Positions 34,333-43,513 of a stretch of 64,000 nucleotides of DNA are shown here, one piece after another. The position numbers and the translations under genes were made by a program. This stretch comes from an uncultured Lachnospiraceae bacterium (GTDB taxonomy: Bacteria; Bacillota; Clostridia; Lachnospirales; Lachnospiraceae), in contig CAKRIL010000002.1 in assembly GCA_934343915.1 (NCBI GenBank), positions 54,265 through 118,264 on the forward strand, in the 5' to 3' direction. Below the pieces are notes generated by a model. The model was not told the origin of the DNA and did not search any database. It saw only the letters and a list, made by a program, of their open reading frames with translations. Each line of letters starts with the position of its first letter. Position 1 is the first letter of the stretch.

Positions 34333-35463
34333 CTAGGTTCCCGCATAGAATGTCGAGTTGGTCGATGCACATACTATTGCTATTGTGATAAGCACCATTA
34401 CCCCTGCATTGACCGCACTCACCATAAGAAGGCTTATGCCCTCATGCATTCCGTTAATACATTCAGTATAATTCTTATCCGCTACCGGCTCTAAGAATGC
34501 GCCCGCCGCCTTACAGCCATAGGAAAAGACGAAAAGCTTTACAGCCGGCATGGCACACAGGAGCACAACAACTATCATGGCAGCCACACCTATACTGTTC
34601 TTTATGAGTGCTCCGGAGCCTATCACAATCCCGGCAGCGGCATCCACGGCAAGCCCGGCACCAGGTATTATTCCGACAAGCTTGGTAAAGGCTGTCCCTT
34701 TAAGCGAATCAAGCATAGGGCTGATAAGCCCTTTTATGACATTGAGACCGATTACGACACCGAAAAGTGCCTTGTTGAGCCACTGAAGCAGCTCTTTAAT
34801 GAGCTCTGCCAGCTTCCCGAACATATTATCCTTGGACAGATAATTCATCATGTTGATAATCATATACACCGTCGCTCCCGGGATAATTACACTCAATATA
34901 ACCTTGTCGACAAGCATTATGATGAACATTGCAAGCTCATAGAATGCCAATGCTCCCGCGCTTCCGCTTCCCGCAGTTATGACAAGTGCATAGGTCGGAA
35001 TAAGCACCTCCATAAATCCGACAACATTCTCCAAAAGCTCCCCGGCAACCCCTGAAGCCCACATCATTCCCGAAGTCATTACTGCCATAAGTGCAATCTG
35101 AATAATATAATTGCCTGTCTTTGCCATTCCCGCCTCGAAGAAGGTTCCGGCAAGGGTTTTGAACAGTGCGCCCGCAATTCCGAGCAGAAACAGCTTGATG
35201 AAAATTGCCTTTTGCCCCGTAAAGTCTCCGAAAAGCTCATAAGCGGCAGCACTTCCGGCTAATCTCAATGCGTCACTGTATTTTCCTGCCATCACAAGAC
35301 CTGCAAGCTCCTTAAAATCAATTCCGTATCCGTCAAGTGTATCGTCAATCTGCTCATAGTCATAGTCATCAAGCTCAGCCGCATACACTCTGCACGCCGG
35401 CATAAATGTAAGAACCGCACAGCATAACACAAAAAACAACATTTTCATACATATCTTGTTCAT
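34333..35463 (-). CDS. spoIIIAE: Stage III sporulation protein AE
   Basis: 376 residues with an N-terminal signal sequence (about 8-28) and six to eight membrane segments. It is the polytopic core of the mother-cell side of the channel. YDYEQIDDTLDGYG followed by IDFKELAGLVMAGK is the family N-terminal pattern. It overlaps spoIIIAD by four bases (ATGA), so translation is coupled. Confidence 0.94.
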   Translation of the reverse strand: MNKICMKMLFFVLCCAVLTFMPACRVYAAELDDYDYEQIDDTLDGYGIDFKELAGLVMAGKYSDALRLAGSAAAYELFGDFTGQKAIFIKLFLLGIAGALFKTLAGTFFEAGMAKTGNYIIQIALMAVMTSGMMWASGVAGELLENVVGFMEVLIPTYALVITAGSGSAGALAFYELAMFIIMLVDKVILSVIIPGATVYMIINMMNYLSKDNMFGKLAELIKELLQWLNKALFGVVIGLNVIKGLISPMLDSLKGTAFTKLVGIIPGAGLAVDAAAGIVIGSGALIKNSIGVAAMIVVVLLCAMPAVKLFVFSYGCKAAGAFLEPVADKNYTECINGMHEGISLLMVSAVNAGVMVLITIAIVCASTNSTFYAGT

Positions 35464-35843
35464 AGCAGCTCTCCTATTGTCTTGAGAAGATTCACGATTA
35501 CGGGACAGCTTACAAAGAGCAGCGACAGCTTACCGAAGTTCTCAATCTGAACCGCAAGAGCCGAGTAACCCATGTCACGGCATAGCGCCCCTGAGAATTC
35601 TGCTATGTAGGTGAGTCCCGCCATCTTTAACAGAATAGCAACATAATCGCTTTCAAGGCTTATATAATCTGTCATGAGCTCTATCTGGCCGATAATCCCT
35701 GACAGTCTTCCCGCCACGAAAAGCAGAATGACGACACAGGTACCGAGGCTTATGTAGGCGGAGAAATCTCCCTTCCCGCTTTTCAGACTCATGGCAAGAA
35801 GTGCGCCAATCATTCCGATAACGGCTACCTTAATCATATCCAT
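35460..35843 (-). CDS. spoIIIAD: Stage III sporulation protein AD
   Basis: 127 residues with four membrane segments, a small integral part of the SpoIIIA complex. The ATG at 35843 (MDMIKVAVIG) is chosen because AGGAG is eight bases upstream; another ATG two codons earlier is only two bases from it. Similar in length to the B. subtilis protein (133). Confidence 0.91.
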   Translation of the reverse strand: MDMIKVAVIGMIGALLAMSLKSGKGDFSAYISLGTCVVILLFVAGRLSGIIGQIELMTDYISLESDYVAILLKMAGLTYIAEFSGALCRDMGYSALAVQIENFGKLSLLFVSCPVIVNLLKTIGELL

Positions 35844-35854
35844 ACGCATGACTC

Positions 35855-36049
35855 CTATAAGGAAAATAGATTTTTTATCGTTTCAAACAGCTCGTATATA
35901 TATGGCACAATCCAGAAAAGAACGAGAATAAGTCCCGCAAGGCTTGTCAAAAAAGCATGCTCCTCCCTGCCGCTGTGCTTTAAAATCTGTGAAATTACCG
36001 ACACAAGTATTCCGACTGCCGCTATTTTAAAAATAAGGCTGACTTCCAC
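35855..36049 (-). CDS. spoIIIAC: Stage III sporulation protein AC
   Basis: 64 residues with two membrane helices, against 68 in B. subtilis. The start is a GTG at 36049 (VEVSLIFKIAAVGIL): AAGGTGGG lies six bases upstream and the protein then matches the family length. A longer frame to 36127 would overlap the end of spoIIIAB and adds a hydrophilic stretch not found in the family. Confidence 0.9.
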   Translation of the reverse strand: MEVSLIFKIAAVGILVSVISQILKHSGREEHAFLTSLAGLILVLFWIVPYIYELFETIKNLFSL

Positions 36050-36063
36050 CCGATACCCACCTT

Positions 36064-36597
36064 TCATATAAGAATTATGGTCAGAAACAGCCCCGCCATC
36101 ACCCCCAGACTCATATACATCCTGCAATTATCAGCATACTTTTCGGTAAGTGCGGCAATATCCGCTTCAATATATTCAAGATACAGATCAATATTGTTTA
36201 CCTGCTGTGTAATATCAAGATAACCAAGGCTGTCCGATATGCGGACAAGGCTGTCACACTCTTTTCCGTCAAGGTTCACTCCGGCGGCGAGAAGCTTAGC
36301 CTCATCCTCCCACACCTCCTTAAGGGATGGTGCTTCTTCACTGCCGAGTCTTCTTCCGACGTTCCAAAAGAAATCCCGGATTTTTTCTTCTCCCACCGAG
36401 CAGTGCTCACCCACATGCATAAAGGCTGACGGCAATGTCTCTACTCCGTACCTCAATTCACCTTTAAGTGATAAAAAGCATTGTCTTAAGGATTTCAAAG
36501 CGTTAATTCTTGTTGTCAGCTCACCGACCATTCCTCTTGCATACAGGGTGGTTGCTCCGGTAACACATACTGCTCCGATTATTTTTAACCAAATCAT
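36064..36597 (-). CDS. spoIIIAB: Stage III sporulation protein AB
   Basis: 177 residues with membrane helices at both ends (2-20 and about 162-177), a fold related to type II secretion GspF. RINALKSLRQCFLSLKGELRYG (split: RINALKSLRQ and LKGELRYG, 31-51) and the helix YIEADIAALTEKYADNCRMY are conserved. Twelve bases follow spoIIIAA. The ribosome site is weak (GTGGAAT). Confidence 0.92.
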   Translation of the reverse strand: MIWLKIIGAVCVTGATTLYARGMVGELTTRINALKSLRQCFLSLKGELRYGVETLPSAFMHVGEHCSVGEEKIRDFFWNVGRRLGSEEAPSLKEVWEDEAKLLAAGVNLDGKECDSLVRISDSLGYLDITQQVNNIDLYLEYIEADIAALTEKYADNCRMYMSLGVMAGLFLTIILI

Positions 36598-36609
36598 ATT
36601 CCACGGGCT

Positions 36610-37542
36610 TTACGCCCCAAGCACCTCCTCCCCGGCAAGGAGACTGCATTCATACAGCAGTCCAAGCCCTGAGTCATACACACGGCAGCTTTTGTCGTTT
36701 CCAAGCTGAATGTACCGCTCGAATATCCCCTCGGACATTATGCCCTGTTCAAAGCAGTTCTCATCAGAATGCATGGTACATAAGAGTGCAGCACCGCATG
36801 AGCGTGCCGAGCGTATTGCGCCCAGGTCCTCCAGCTGGTTAATCTCATCAGCCGCTATGACCCTTGGCGACATAGCCCTTAACACCATCATTATTCCACG
36901 GCTCTTAGGAACCATATCCATCACATCCGTGCAGCTGCCTATATCATTCTGCGGTACTCCTTTATAGCATGCTGCAATCTCGGAGCGCTCGTCGATTACG
37001 GATACGGTTATGCCGAGGTTAGACACACACCTTACTATATCTCTTAACAGCGTTGTCTTTCCGCAGCCCGCCGGAGATAATATGAGCGTGCTGTACAGTC
37101 CCATGCCCCGAAGCAGATGCTTTGACAGCTCATCTGCTATGCCTATCCGCTCACCTGCAAGTCTGAAATTCATGGAGCTTATATTCTTTATATGCTTTAC
37201 CTCCCCTTTGTCGCACACTGCCTGTCCGCATATACCGACGCGGTGACCTCCCGGCAATGTTATAAAGCCGTTCTTTATTTCCTCGTTAAAAGCGTACAAG
37301 GAATAGTCGCTCATAAGTTCAAGACATCTTGCAAGCTCCTCCCTGTGGCATACAACGGCATTGGCTGTCTCCCTGCACAGACCTCCGTCCGATGTAAGGT
37401 AATACATTTTTCCTCCGCCAACAATGCTTACCGGGCGGTTGATTCTAAGCCTTATCTCCTCAACTCCCTTGAATGCAGGTGTTGAGGCAAGCTTCTCAAC
37501 TCCCGATTTCAGCTCTCCCGTGAAATATATTTCTATTCCCAT
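36610..37542 (-). CDS. spoIIIAA: Stage III sporulation ATPase AA
   Basis: 310 residues, secretion-type ATPase that powers or assembles the mother-cell to forespore channel. Walker A is SPAGCGKTT (156-164), followed by SVIDERSEIAACYKGVPQNDIG and the Walker B-like RVIAADEINQLED region. GAFNEEIKNGFITLPGGHRVGICG-type N-terminal motif is visible at about 84-106. First gene of the eight-gene operon, with GGAGGAGG before the ATG. In B. subtilis the operon is under sigma-E; CATAATAT on the minus strand near 37597 is a partial sigma-E -10. Confidence 0.95.
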   Translation of the reverse strand: MGIEIYFTGELKSGVEKLASTPAFKGVEEIRLRINRPVSIVGGGKMYYLTSDGGLCRETANAVVCHREELARCLELMSDYSLYAFNEEIKNGFITLPGGHRVGICGQAVCDKGEVKHIKNISSMNFRLAGERIGIADELSKHLLRGMGLYSTLILSPAGCGKTTLLRDIVRCVSNLGITVSVIDERSEIAACYKGVPQNDIGSCTDVMDMVPKSRGIMMVLRAMSPRVIAADEINQLEDLGAIRSARSCGAALLCTMHSDENCFEQGIMSEGIFERYIQLGNDKSCRVYDSGLGLLYECSLLAGEEVLGA

Positions 37543-37677
37543 TTTCCTCCTCCTTACATTGATGCGGCTTAACTCTCTCTCCGCTTAACACATATTATGC
37601 AGGGCATGTTTCATTAATGCGAAAAGTTTTGTCCTTCTTTATCGGTTTCTTAGAATTATTCTTAACCAAAATATAGG

Positions 37678-37706
37678 TTGAATAATATAATATGACACGA
37701 TATAAT
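37678..37706 (+). promoter_or_regulatory. Sigma-A promoter of the DUF368 gene
   Basis: TTGAAT (37678-37683), 17 bases, TATAAT (37701-37706). Confidence 0.7.
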
Positions 37707-37712
37707 AAAAAA

Positions 37713-37749
37713 GTCCGTGTATTTTGTACATGGACAAAAAAACACGGAA
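37713..37749 (+). promoter_or_regulatory. Leader with two mutually exclusive stems
   Basis: In the 5-prime leader, GTCC.TGTA can pair with TACATGGAC, or CCGTGT can pair with the downstream ACACGG. The two stems share bases. The ribosome site GAGGAG follows directly. Whether this is a switch is unproven. Confidence 0.3.
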
Positions 37750-37762
37750 ATGAGGAGTATTA

Positions 37763-38656
37763 ATGAAGTTTTTAATCGATCTTTTGAAGGGAGTTGTAGT
37801 CGGCGTAGCCAACATAATTCCCGGTGTCAGCGGCGGAACCATGATGGTATCCATGGGCATCTATGAGAAAATAATAGGTGCAATCAACAATCTTTTTAAG
37901 CATTTTAAGAAGTCAATTCTCACACTTATTCCTATTGGAATAGGAATGGTTCTCGGTATAGGTGTATTTTCATACATACTTCCTTACTGTCTTGAGAATC
38001 ATCCGCTTCCTACAAGCCTGTGCTTTATCGGACTTATTCTCGGCGGTGTTCCTTTCATAGTTAAGCCTGCGAAGGAAAGCCTTAAAAAGGAGAACAAGCA
38101 TATTTCGTTCCAGCACATTATTGCCTTCCTGCTTTTATTCGCACTTGCAGTAGCGATGGCATTCATGAGTGAGACAGAATCCCACTCAGCAGCATTTAAC
38201 CTCAATGTAATTCTCATAATAAAGCTCTTAGTTGTCGGCATTATCGCTTCCGCAACAATGGTTGTTCCGGGTGTCAGCGGCTCACTTGTGCTTATGCTTC
38301 TCGGATACTATTCAGGAATCATTGAGACAATAAGAGACTTTATCGATGCGCTTGTATCGCTCAACTCATCCGCACTACTTCACTGCGTAGGTATTCTTCT
38401 TCCTTTTGGAATCGGTGTCGTATTCGGAATATTCGCAGTATCCAAGCTTATTGAGTGGCTGTTTCAAAAGCATCCTGCCGTTACATACAGTGCAATACTC
38501 GGTCTTATAACAGCATCTCCTATCGGAATACTTGCCAAGATGGAGCACAACAATATCAACGTCATTTCAATAATCGTCGGCATCATCCTTCTTGTAGGCT
38601 GTACATGGTTCACCTATTGGTTCGGAAAGAAGACCGAAGGAATTGAAAATAATTAA
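37763..38656 (+). CDS. popT: DUF368 membrane protein (PopT-type undecaprenyl-phosphate translocase)
   Basis: 297 residues with about eight membrane helices. The family hallmark NIIPGVSGGTMM (about 17-28) and its repeat-like copy MVVPGVSGSLVLMLLGYY are both present, suggesting an internal duplication. DUF368 proteins were recently described as translocases that return undecaprenyl phosphate to the inner face of the membrane for reuse in wall synthesis. GAGGAG precedes the ATG. It stands alone between spoIIIAA (divergent) and the Fe-S oxidoreductase (convergent). The gene symbol follows the published family name and has not been tested here. Confidence 0.85.
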   Translation: MKFLIDLLKGVVVGVANIIPGVSGGTMMVSMGIYEKIIGAINNLFKHFKKSILTLIPIGIGMVLGIGVFSYILPYCLENHPLPTSLCFIGLILGGVPFIVKPAKESLKKENKHISFQHIIAFLLLFALAVAMAFMSETESHSAAFNLNVILIIKLLVVGIIASATMVVPGVSGSLVLMLLGYYSGIIETIRDFIDALVSLNSSALLHCVGILLPFGIGVVFGIFAVSKLIEWLFQKHPAVTYSAILGLITASPIGILAKMEHNNINVISIIVGIILLVGCTWFTYWFGKKTEGIENN

Positions 38657-38668
38657 GCATTACATAAA

Positions 38669-38706
38669 ACGCCCGGCGGTGAATCATCACCGCCGGGTGT
38701 TTTTAT
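38669..38706. terminator. Bidirectional terminator
   Basis: Stem CCCGGCGGTGA/TCACCGCCGGG with T runs on both strands, serving the DUF368 gene and the converging oxidoreductase. Confidence 0.9.
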
Positions 38707-38742
38707 AAATATTATGTTGTTTTGTCTTTTAACGACCAGACC

Positions 38743-41568
38743 TTACTTATCTTTTTTGTGAATGATAATTTTGCCGACTCTCTTTAACTGGTACGGAATG
38801 ATTGCCTTGAACTTATCTTCGGCTACAACCATCGTTGAGCACTCCGGCAGGTCACGCTTCAATGTGATGGCATCGAACATACACTTGGTTGTACAGATAC
38901 CGCAGCCGATACACTTATTAGGGTCAACAATCGTTGCACCACAGCCAAGGCATCTTGCTGTCTCCTTCTTAACCTGCTCCTCCGTGAGGGTCATATGTGC
39001 ATCCTTGAAGGATTTTGATGGGATTGAAGCATCCATGCCTGCTTCCTGTCTTGATGAATTGTCATAGCTGTCGATACGAATATTATTCTTATCAAGCTCA
39101 TTAAATTCCCAACGATTACGTCCAATCTTCATATGAGCGTTATGTACATAACGATGCAGCGACTCAGCCGCAATCTTTCCTGCCGCAATGGCATCGATGG
39201 CGAACTTCGGTCCTGTGAGTACATCGCCGCCGACAAAAATATCAGGCTGTGTTGTCTGATAGCTTAACTTATCAGCAACAATTGCAGGACCATTGAATTC
39301 AACCTTCTCACCGTCAAGGAGCTTATCCCATACCGAGCGCTGTCCGACGGCAAAGATTACACGGTCACATTCTATTGTAATTGTGTCATTCTCGTCATAT
39401 ACCGGAGCAAAACGTCCTTCCGCATTGTATACGGACAGACACTTCTTCATCACGATGCCAGAGACCTTGCCATCTGTCACAAGAACCTCCTTAGGTCCCC
39501 ATCCATTCTTAATCTCAACACCGTCTTCTGCTGCCTCTCGAACCTCTTCCGCCGAAGCCGGCATCTCCTGTGCTGATTCAAGACATAACTGTGTAACCTT
39601 GGAAGCACCGCTTCTTGCACTTACTCTTGAAGCGTCAATCGCAACATTGCCGCCGCCGATTACAACCACAAGCCCTTCATAGGTGGTATTGCCCGTATTG
39701 GCATCATGCAGGTAGTCGATAGCCGTGAATGTTCCTTCCGCATCATCACCCGGCACACCAGGTCTGCGTCCTGCACTGCAACCGATTGCGATATAGAATG
39801 CCTTATAGCCTTCCTTACGAAGTGATTCTATTGTAACGTCCTTGCCGACTTCAACGCCAAGCTTAATATCAACGCCCATCTGCTTGATTATGTCGATTTC
39901 CGCATCAATAATGTTCTTCTCAAGCTTGTACGAAGGGATGCCATAGCGGAGCATACCTCCTGCATTCTCATTCTTCTCGAACACTGTCGGACGGTAACCT
40001 TTTTCAGCGAGATAGAAGGCTGCCGTAAGTCCCGCAGGACCTCCTCCTATAATGGCAATCTTCTCGTCAAAGTGATCCATATGTATACTTGCAGGAATAA
40101 CAACAGGTGGAATATACCTTGTCTCTGCATTAAGATCCTGCTCAGCGATGAACTTCTTAACTGCATCGATTGCAACTGCCTCATCTATTGTTCCACGGGT
40201 ACATGCATCCTCGCAGCGTCTGTTGCAGATACGTCCGCATATTGCCGGGAACGGATTCTGCTTCTTGATAAGAGCCAGCGCATCCTGATACCTTCCCTGT
40301 GCGGCAAGCTTTAAATAACCCTGAACAGCGATATGCGCAGGGCATGCTGTCTTACATGGTGCAGTACCGGTCTTATGTGAATTGATACGGTTATTATCCC
40401 GGTAATTGTAATCCCACTTATCCTCACCCCATTTTTTAGCATCAGGAAGCTCCTGTCTTGGATACTGAACCTCCGTTCCATCCTCCTGACAGAGCTTCTG
40501 TCCGAGTCTCGTTGCACCTGCCGGGCAGTACTCTACGCAGCGTCCGCACGCAACACACTTATCCTTGTCGACATGCGCAACATACGCAGACCTTGACATA
40601 TTAGGAGTGTTGAATAACTGTGATGTACGGAGTGCATTACATATCTCAGGATTACAGTTACAGATTCCGAAAATCTTGTTCTCTCCGTCGATATTGGTAA
40701 TCTGATGTACATATCCGTTCTCTTCTGCTCTCTTAAGAATCTCTAATGCTTCTTCCTTGGTAATATCGTGTCCCTTTCCTGTCTCACGGCAGTAATCCGC
40801 GAAATCACCCACACCGATGCACCAGCCGAAATCATCATCCGCACAGCCATCTCCGATTGCCTTTCTCGAAGCCCGGCAGGAGCAGCGTCCCGCACCAAGC
40901 TTGCCTTCGTACTTGCTCAGCCAGTAAGAAAGATGCTCAATATCGACCGACTGATTCTCCATATTGATTGCCTTCTCAACAGGAATGACATGCATACCGA
41001 TTCCGGCTCCTCCCGGCGGAACCATCTGTGTGATGCCCGCAAGCGGAAGGTATGTCATCCGCTCGAAGAAGGATGCCACATCGGGATGCTCCTTAAGTCT
41101 CGGATTGCTTCTGTCAGGACGTTCCTCCATGTTGAAAAGCTCCGCTGAGCCCGGCACGAACATCGGCAGAATATATCTTCTCTCAGACTGCGGTGCCGTT
41201 CGTCCGTTGTGGTCATAGTGATAACCGTAATCGTATTCCAAAAGTCCGATGTAGCTCATCTCATCAAGAAGCTTTTGGAACTTCTCTTCCCCGTCCTTCG
41301 GGATGTTATTCATCTTACACATCTCGGCAAAGGTATACGGAGTTCTCTTCTTCATGGAAAGTCCGACATCAGCCATCTCTTCTGTTATGATCTCCGCAAG
41401 TCCCCAGTATTCCGGATCCTCAACCTTCACTCCGCCCAGCATATGTCCTGCTACATCGGTAATCTTCTTGCCAAGAGCAATAATCTTCTTGCTTGGTTCC
41501 TTATCCCCCTTGTGTCTTGGCTGCCATTTTGAATAATCTTCAAAATTCTCGTATTTTTCGTATGCCAT
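38743..41568 (-). CDS. Multidomain Fe-S/FAD oxidoreductase (GltD-like, 941 aa)
   Basis: Three parts. Residues 1-300 carry a winged-helix-like stretch (PYTFAEMCKMNNI...) and a Cys-rich region (CSCR, CADDDFGWC, CNCNPEIC). Residues 320-350 are a 4Fe-4S ferredoxin segment (CVACGRCVEYCP). Residues 390-830 resemble the small subunit of glutamate synthase and NfnB: Cys cluster (CKTACP, CGRICNRRCEDAC), FAD motif IIGGGPAGLTAAFYLA and a second nucleotide motif VIGGGNVAIDASR. The C-terminus adds another ferredoxin motif (CIGCGICTTKC). It probably moves electrons between NAD(P)H and ferredoxin-like partners; the physiological reaction is unknown. The ATG at 41568 has GAGGG upstream. It is a single gene. 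Confidence 0.8.
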   Translation of the reverse strand: MAYEKYENFEDYSKWQPRHKGDKEPSKKIIALGKKITDVAGHMLGGVKVEDPEYWGLAEIITEEMADVGLSMKKRTPYTFAEMCKMNNIPKDGEEKFQKLLDEMSYIGLLEYDYGYHYDHNGRTAPQSERRYILPMFVPGSAELFNMEERPDRSNPRLKEHPDVASFFERMTYLPLAGITQMVPPGGAGIGMHVIPVEKAINMENQSVDIEHLSYWLSKYEGKLGAGRCSCRASRKAIGDGCADDDFGWCIGVGDFADYCRETGKGHDITKEEALEILKRAEENGYVHQITNIDGENKIFGICNCNPEICNALRTSQLFNTPNMSRSAYVAHVDKDKCVACGRCVEYCPAGATRLGQKLCQEDGTEVQYPRQELPDAKKWGEDKWDYNYRDNNRINSHKTGTAPCKTACPAHIAVQGYLKLAAQGRYQDALALIKKQNPFPAICGRICNRRCEDACTRGTIDEAVAIDAVKKFIAEQDLNAETRYIPPVVIPASIHMDHFDEKIAIIGGGPAGLTAAFYLAEKGYRPTVFEKNENAGGMLRYGIPSYKLEKNIIDAEIDIIKQMGVDIKLGVEVGKDVTIESLRKEGYKAFYIAIGCSAGRRPGVPGDDAEGTFTAIDYLHDANTGNTTYEGLVVVIGGGNVAIDASRVSARSGASKVTQLCLESAQEMPASAEEVREAAEDGVEIKNGWGPKEVLVTDGKVSGIVMKKCLSVYNAEGRFAPVYDENDTITIECDRVIFAVGQRSVWDKLLDGEKVEFNGPAIVADKLSYQTTQPDIFVGGDVLTGPKFAIDAIAAGKIAAESLHRYVHNAHMKIGRNRWEFNELDKNNIRIDSYDNSSRQEAGMDASIPSKSFKDAHMTLTEEQVKKETARCLGCGATIVDPNKCIGCGICTTKCMFDAITLKRDLPECSTMVVAEDKFKAIIPYQLKRVGKIIIHKKDK

Positions 41569-41758
41569 CTTGTACCCTCTTTCGTTGATATAGTTTTTGC
41601 CTGTGCCAAAGCGACGTTCCGACACAGATGTTAATGGATTTATTATAACATATCCGGTAACATCTTGCCACAGGCAATAGGGGGAAACTATACAAATTAA
41701 AATATAATATTAAAGATTGCGGAATTGGTGATTAATTCTTACTGCGTGTCCCTAAATT

Positions 41759-43300
41759 TCATTTGTTTTTGTCTATGCGAAAAACGGATGTTGCTATGTT
41801 CTCCTTGAAGCGCACATCATGCTCGACCAACAGCATCGTAGGGCAAAAAGCCAGAATAAGTTTTTCAATCTGCATCCTAGTATACACATCAATGTAATTT
41901 AACGGTTCATCCCAAATATACAAATGCGCATGCGTAAGCAGACTTGATGCAATCAGCACCTTTTTCTTCTGTCCCTCAGAGTACTGCTCCATATTTTTCT
42001 CGAATAACCCTCTGTCAAAATCAAGCTGTCTGAGAAGCGATAACAGCAGTGTATAATCAAGCCTTCTCTCTTTTGCCAAATTCTTCAAGGTTCCCTTCAA
42101 AAATGAGGTATCCTGACTGATATAGGATATAATCAAGTTCCGAGGAACCTCCAAAATACCTGATGTCTCATAATCATGTGAACTCTCATCCATGCCTCTA
42201 TTGCAATCTAAAATTGCTTTAATCAGACTTGTTTTTCCGCATCCGTTCCTGCCGTCGATTACAATTCTGTCGCCGTTTTTTATTTCGAATGTGACATTCT
42301 TTAGAACATCCGATGCAGAGTCACAGTATTTTAGAGAAAAATCCCTCGCCCAAATCAATCTGTCCTTATGATATCGAAGCGGCATAAGCTTCAAATCAAC
42401 CGTTTCCTCGATATCTTTTAGCAGCCCCTCTTTTTCTTCTATCTCCAGTCCGATGCGTTTTTCGTATGCTTTCACACGCTTCTGCATTTTCTTCGTCTTT
42501 GCACCGATATATGCCCGCGTGTCTATGCATCTGTCGTGTTCTTTCACGGGATTAAATCCTATCTTGGTGCTTTCATTTTGTTTCGCCCATCTGTCTGCCC
42601 TGTCAGCGGCTGCCTCAAGCTTCTCAATTTCCCTTGCATGCTTTTCATTTTCCGCTTTGGCATTCTTATCTGCCTTTTCCTTGTTCGTCCACCAGCTCGA
42701 AAAATTTCCCGTCTGAACCTCTATCGAAGCCCTGTTTAAGACAAGCACATGGTCTATACAGGCATCCAGAAAATCCCTGTCGTGCGACACAAGGATGAAG
42801 CCCTTTTTCTTTTTCAGATATTCCTTCACTATCTGTCGGGCTTCATTGTCCAAATGGTTGGTGGGCTCATCAATCAACAAAAATTCGTTTTCACCCGAAA
42901 ATAGTACTGCAAGCATTACTTTTGTCCGTTCGCCAAAGCTCAACGAGCCAAACGGTCTGTACAAAAGCTCCGCGTCAAGTCCAAGCAGCGGAAGCTCACA
43001 CAGAACTCTCCACATTTCTACCTTCGGTTTCCAACCCTCCATCAGCTCATCCGCTGTCCTGTTGTTGTCTCCTTCCGAAACCTTATACGGAAAATAGTCA
43101 AATGTCACATTGGTGCTTATCGTTCCGCTATACTCGTATTTTCCAAGCAGCAGGTTCAAAAATGTTGTTTTCCCCTTTCCGTTTCTCCCTATAAATCCTA
43201 ATTTCCAGTCCGTGTCAATCGAAAAGGATGTGTCCGTGAACACTTCATCAAAACTGCCCTCATAGGCAAAGGTCAAATGCTCCACACTTATCTGCGCCAT
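41759..43300 (-). CDS. ABC-F ribosome protection protein, Lsa-like
   Basis: 513 residues, two ABC domains with no membrane part. Walker A motifs are GRNGKGKTT (38-46) and GRNGCGKTS in the second half; signatures LSFGERTKV and YSEGQKKKV; Walker B LLIDEPTNHLD and LYIWDEPLNYID. The segment between domains is a charged helical hairpin, the antibiotic-resistance domain of the class. FAYEGSFDEVF and DTDWKLGFIGRNG at the start resemble Lsa/Vga proteins, which dislodge lincosamides, streptogramin A and pleuromutilins from the ribosome. The resistance spectrum cannot be read from sequence. The ATG at 43300 has AGGGAGG upstream; a longer frame to 43393 runs into the leader terminator. Regulation: see the leader. 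Confidence 0.88.
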   Translation of the reverse strand: MAQISVEHLTFAYEGSFDEVFTDTSFSIDTDWKLGFIGRNGKGKTTFLNLLLGKYEYSGTISTNVTFDYFPYKVSEGDNNRTADELMEGWKPKVEMWRVLCELPLLGLDAELLYRPFGSLSFGERTKVMLAVLFSGENEFLLIDEPTNHLDNEARQIVKEYLKKKKGFILVSHDRDFLDACIDHVLVLNRASIEVQTGNFSSWWTNKEKADKNAKAENEKHAREIEKLEAAADRADRWAKQNESTKIGFNPVKEHDRCIDTRAYIGAKTKKMQKRVKAYEKRIGLEIEEKEGLLKDIEETVDLKLMPLRYHKDRLIWARDFSLKYCDSASDVLKNVTFEIKNGDRIVIDGRNGCGKTSLIKAILDCNRGMDESSHDYETSGILEVPRNLIISYISQDTSFLKGTLKNLAKERRLDYTLLLSLLRQLDFDRGLFEKNMEQYSEGQKKKVLIASSLLTHAHLYIWDEPLNYIDVYTRMQIEKLILAFCPTMLLVEHDVRFKENIATSVFRIDKNK

Positions 43301-43334
43301 ACAAAAACCTCCCTTTACCCTGCAAAATCCGCAC

Positions 43335-43370
43335 AAAAAAGGTCTATTCTGCGTATGCAAAATAGACCTG
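43335..43370 (-). terminator. Leader terminator upstream of the ABC-F gene
   Basis: Twelve-base stem GGTCTATTTTGC/GCAGAATAGACC with one mismatch and a four-base loop, followed on the minus strand by TTTTTT. It lies 35 bases before the ABC-F start codon, so it would stop transcription before the gene. Confidence 0.8.
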
Positions 43371-43498
43371 CAAAAAACTCTTTTTACAATCAACCCGATG
43401 CAAAAGAGAATACGACTTGCGATAATCTAATTTAAGCACACACAAAACAGCCTGCATTTGCAGGTTATTAAATCAATATGTGTCTCCCTTAAATCAAA

Positions 43499-43513
43499 TT
43501 ATCGAATAATCAT
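43499..43513 (-). CDS. Four-codon upstream ORF (MIIR) in the ABC-F leader
   Basis: ATG ATT ATT CGA TAA on the minus strand, preceded by AAGGTGAG a few bases upstream, a better ribosome site than many genes here have. Such minimal ORFs sense ribosome-stalling antibiotics in leaders of ABC-F and erm genes. Function is inferred. Confidence 0.5.
   Translation of the reverse strand: MIIR

Noticed and set aside
43344..43457. A 37-codon frame on the minus strand running through the ABC-F leader terminator
   Set aside because: It starts inside a hairpin with no ribosome site; the four-codon ORF upstream has far better signals.
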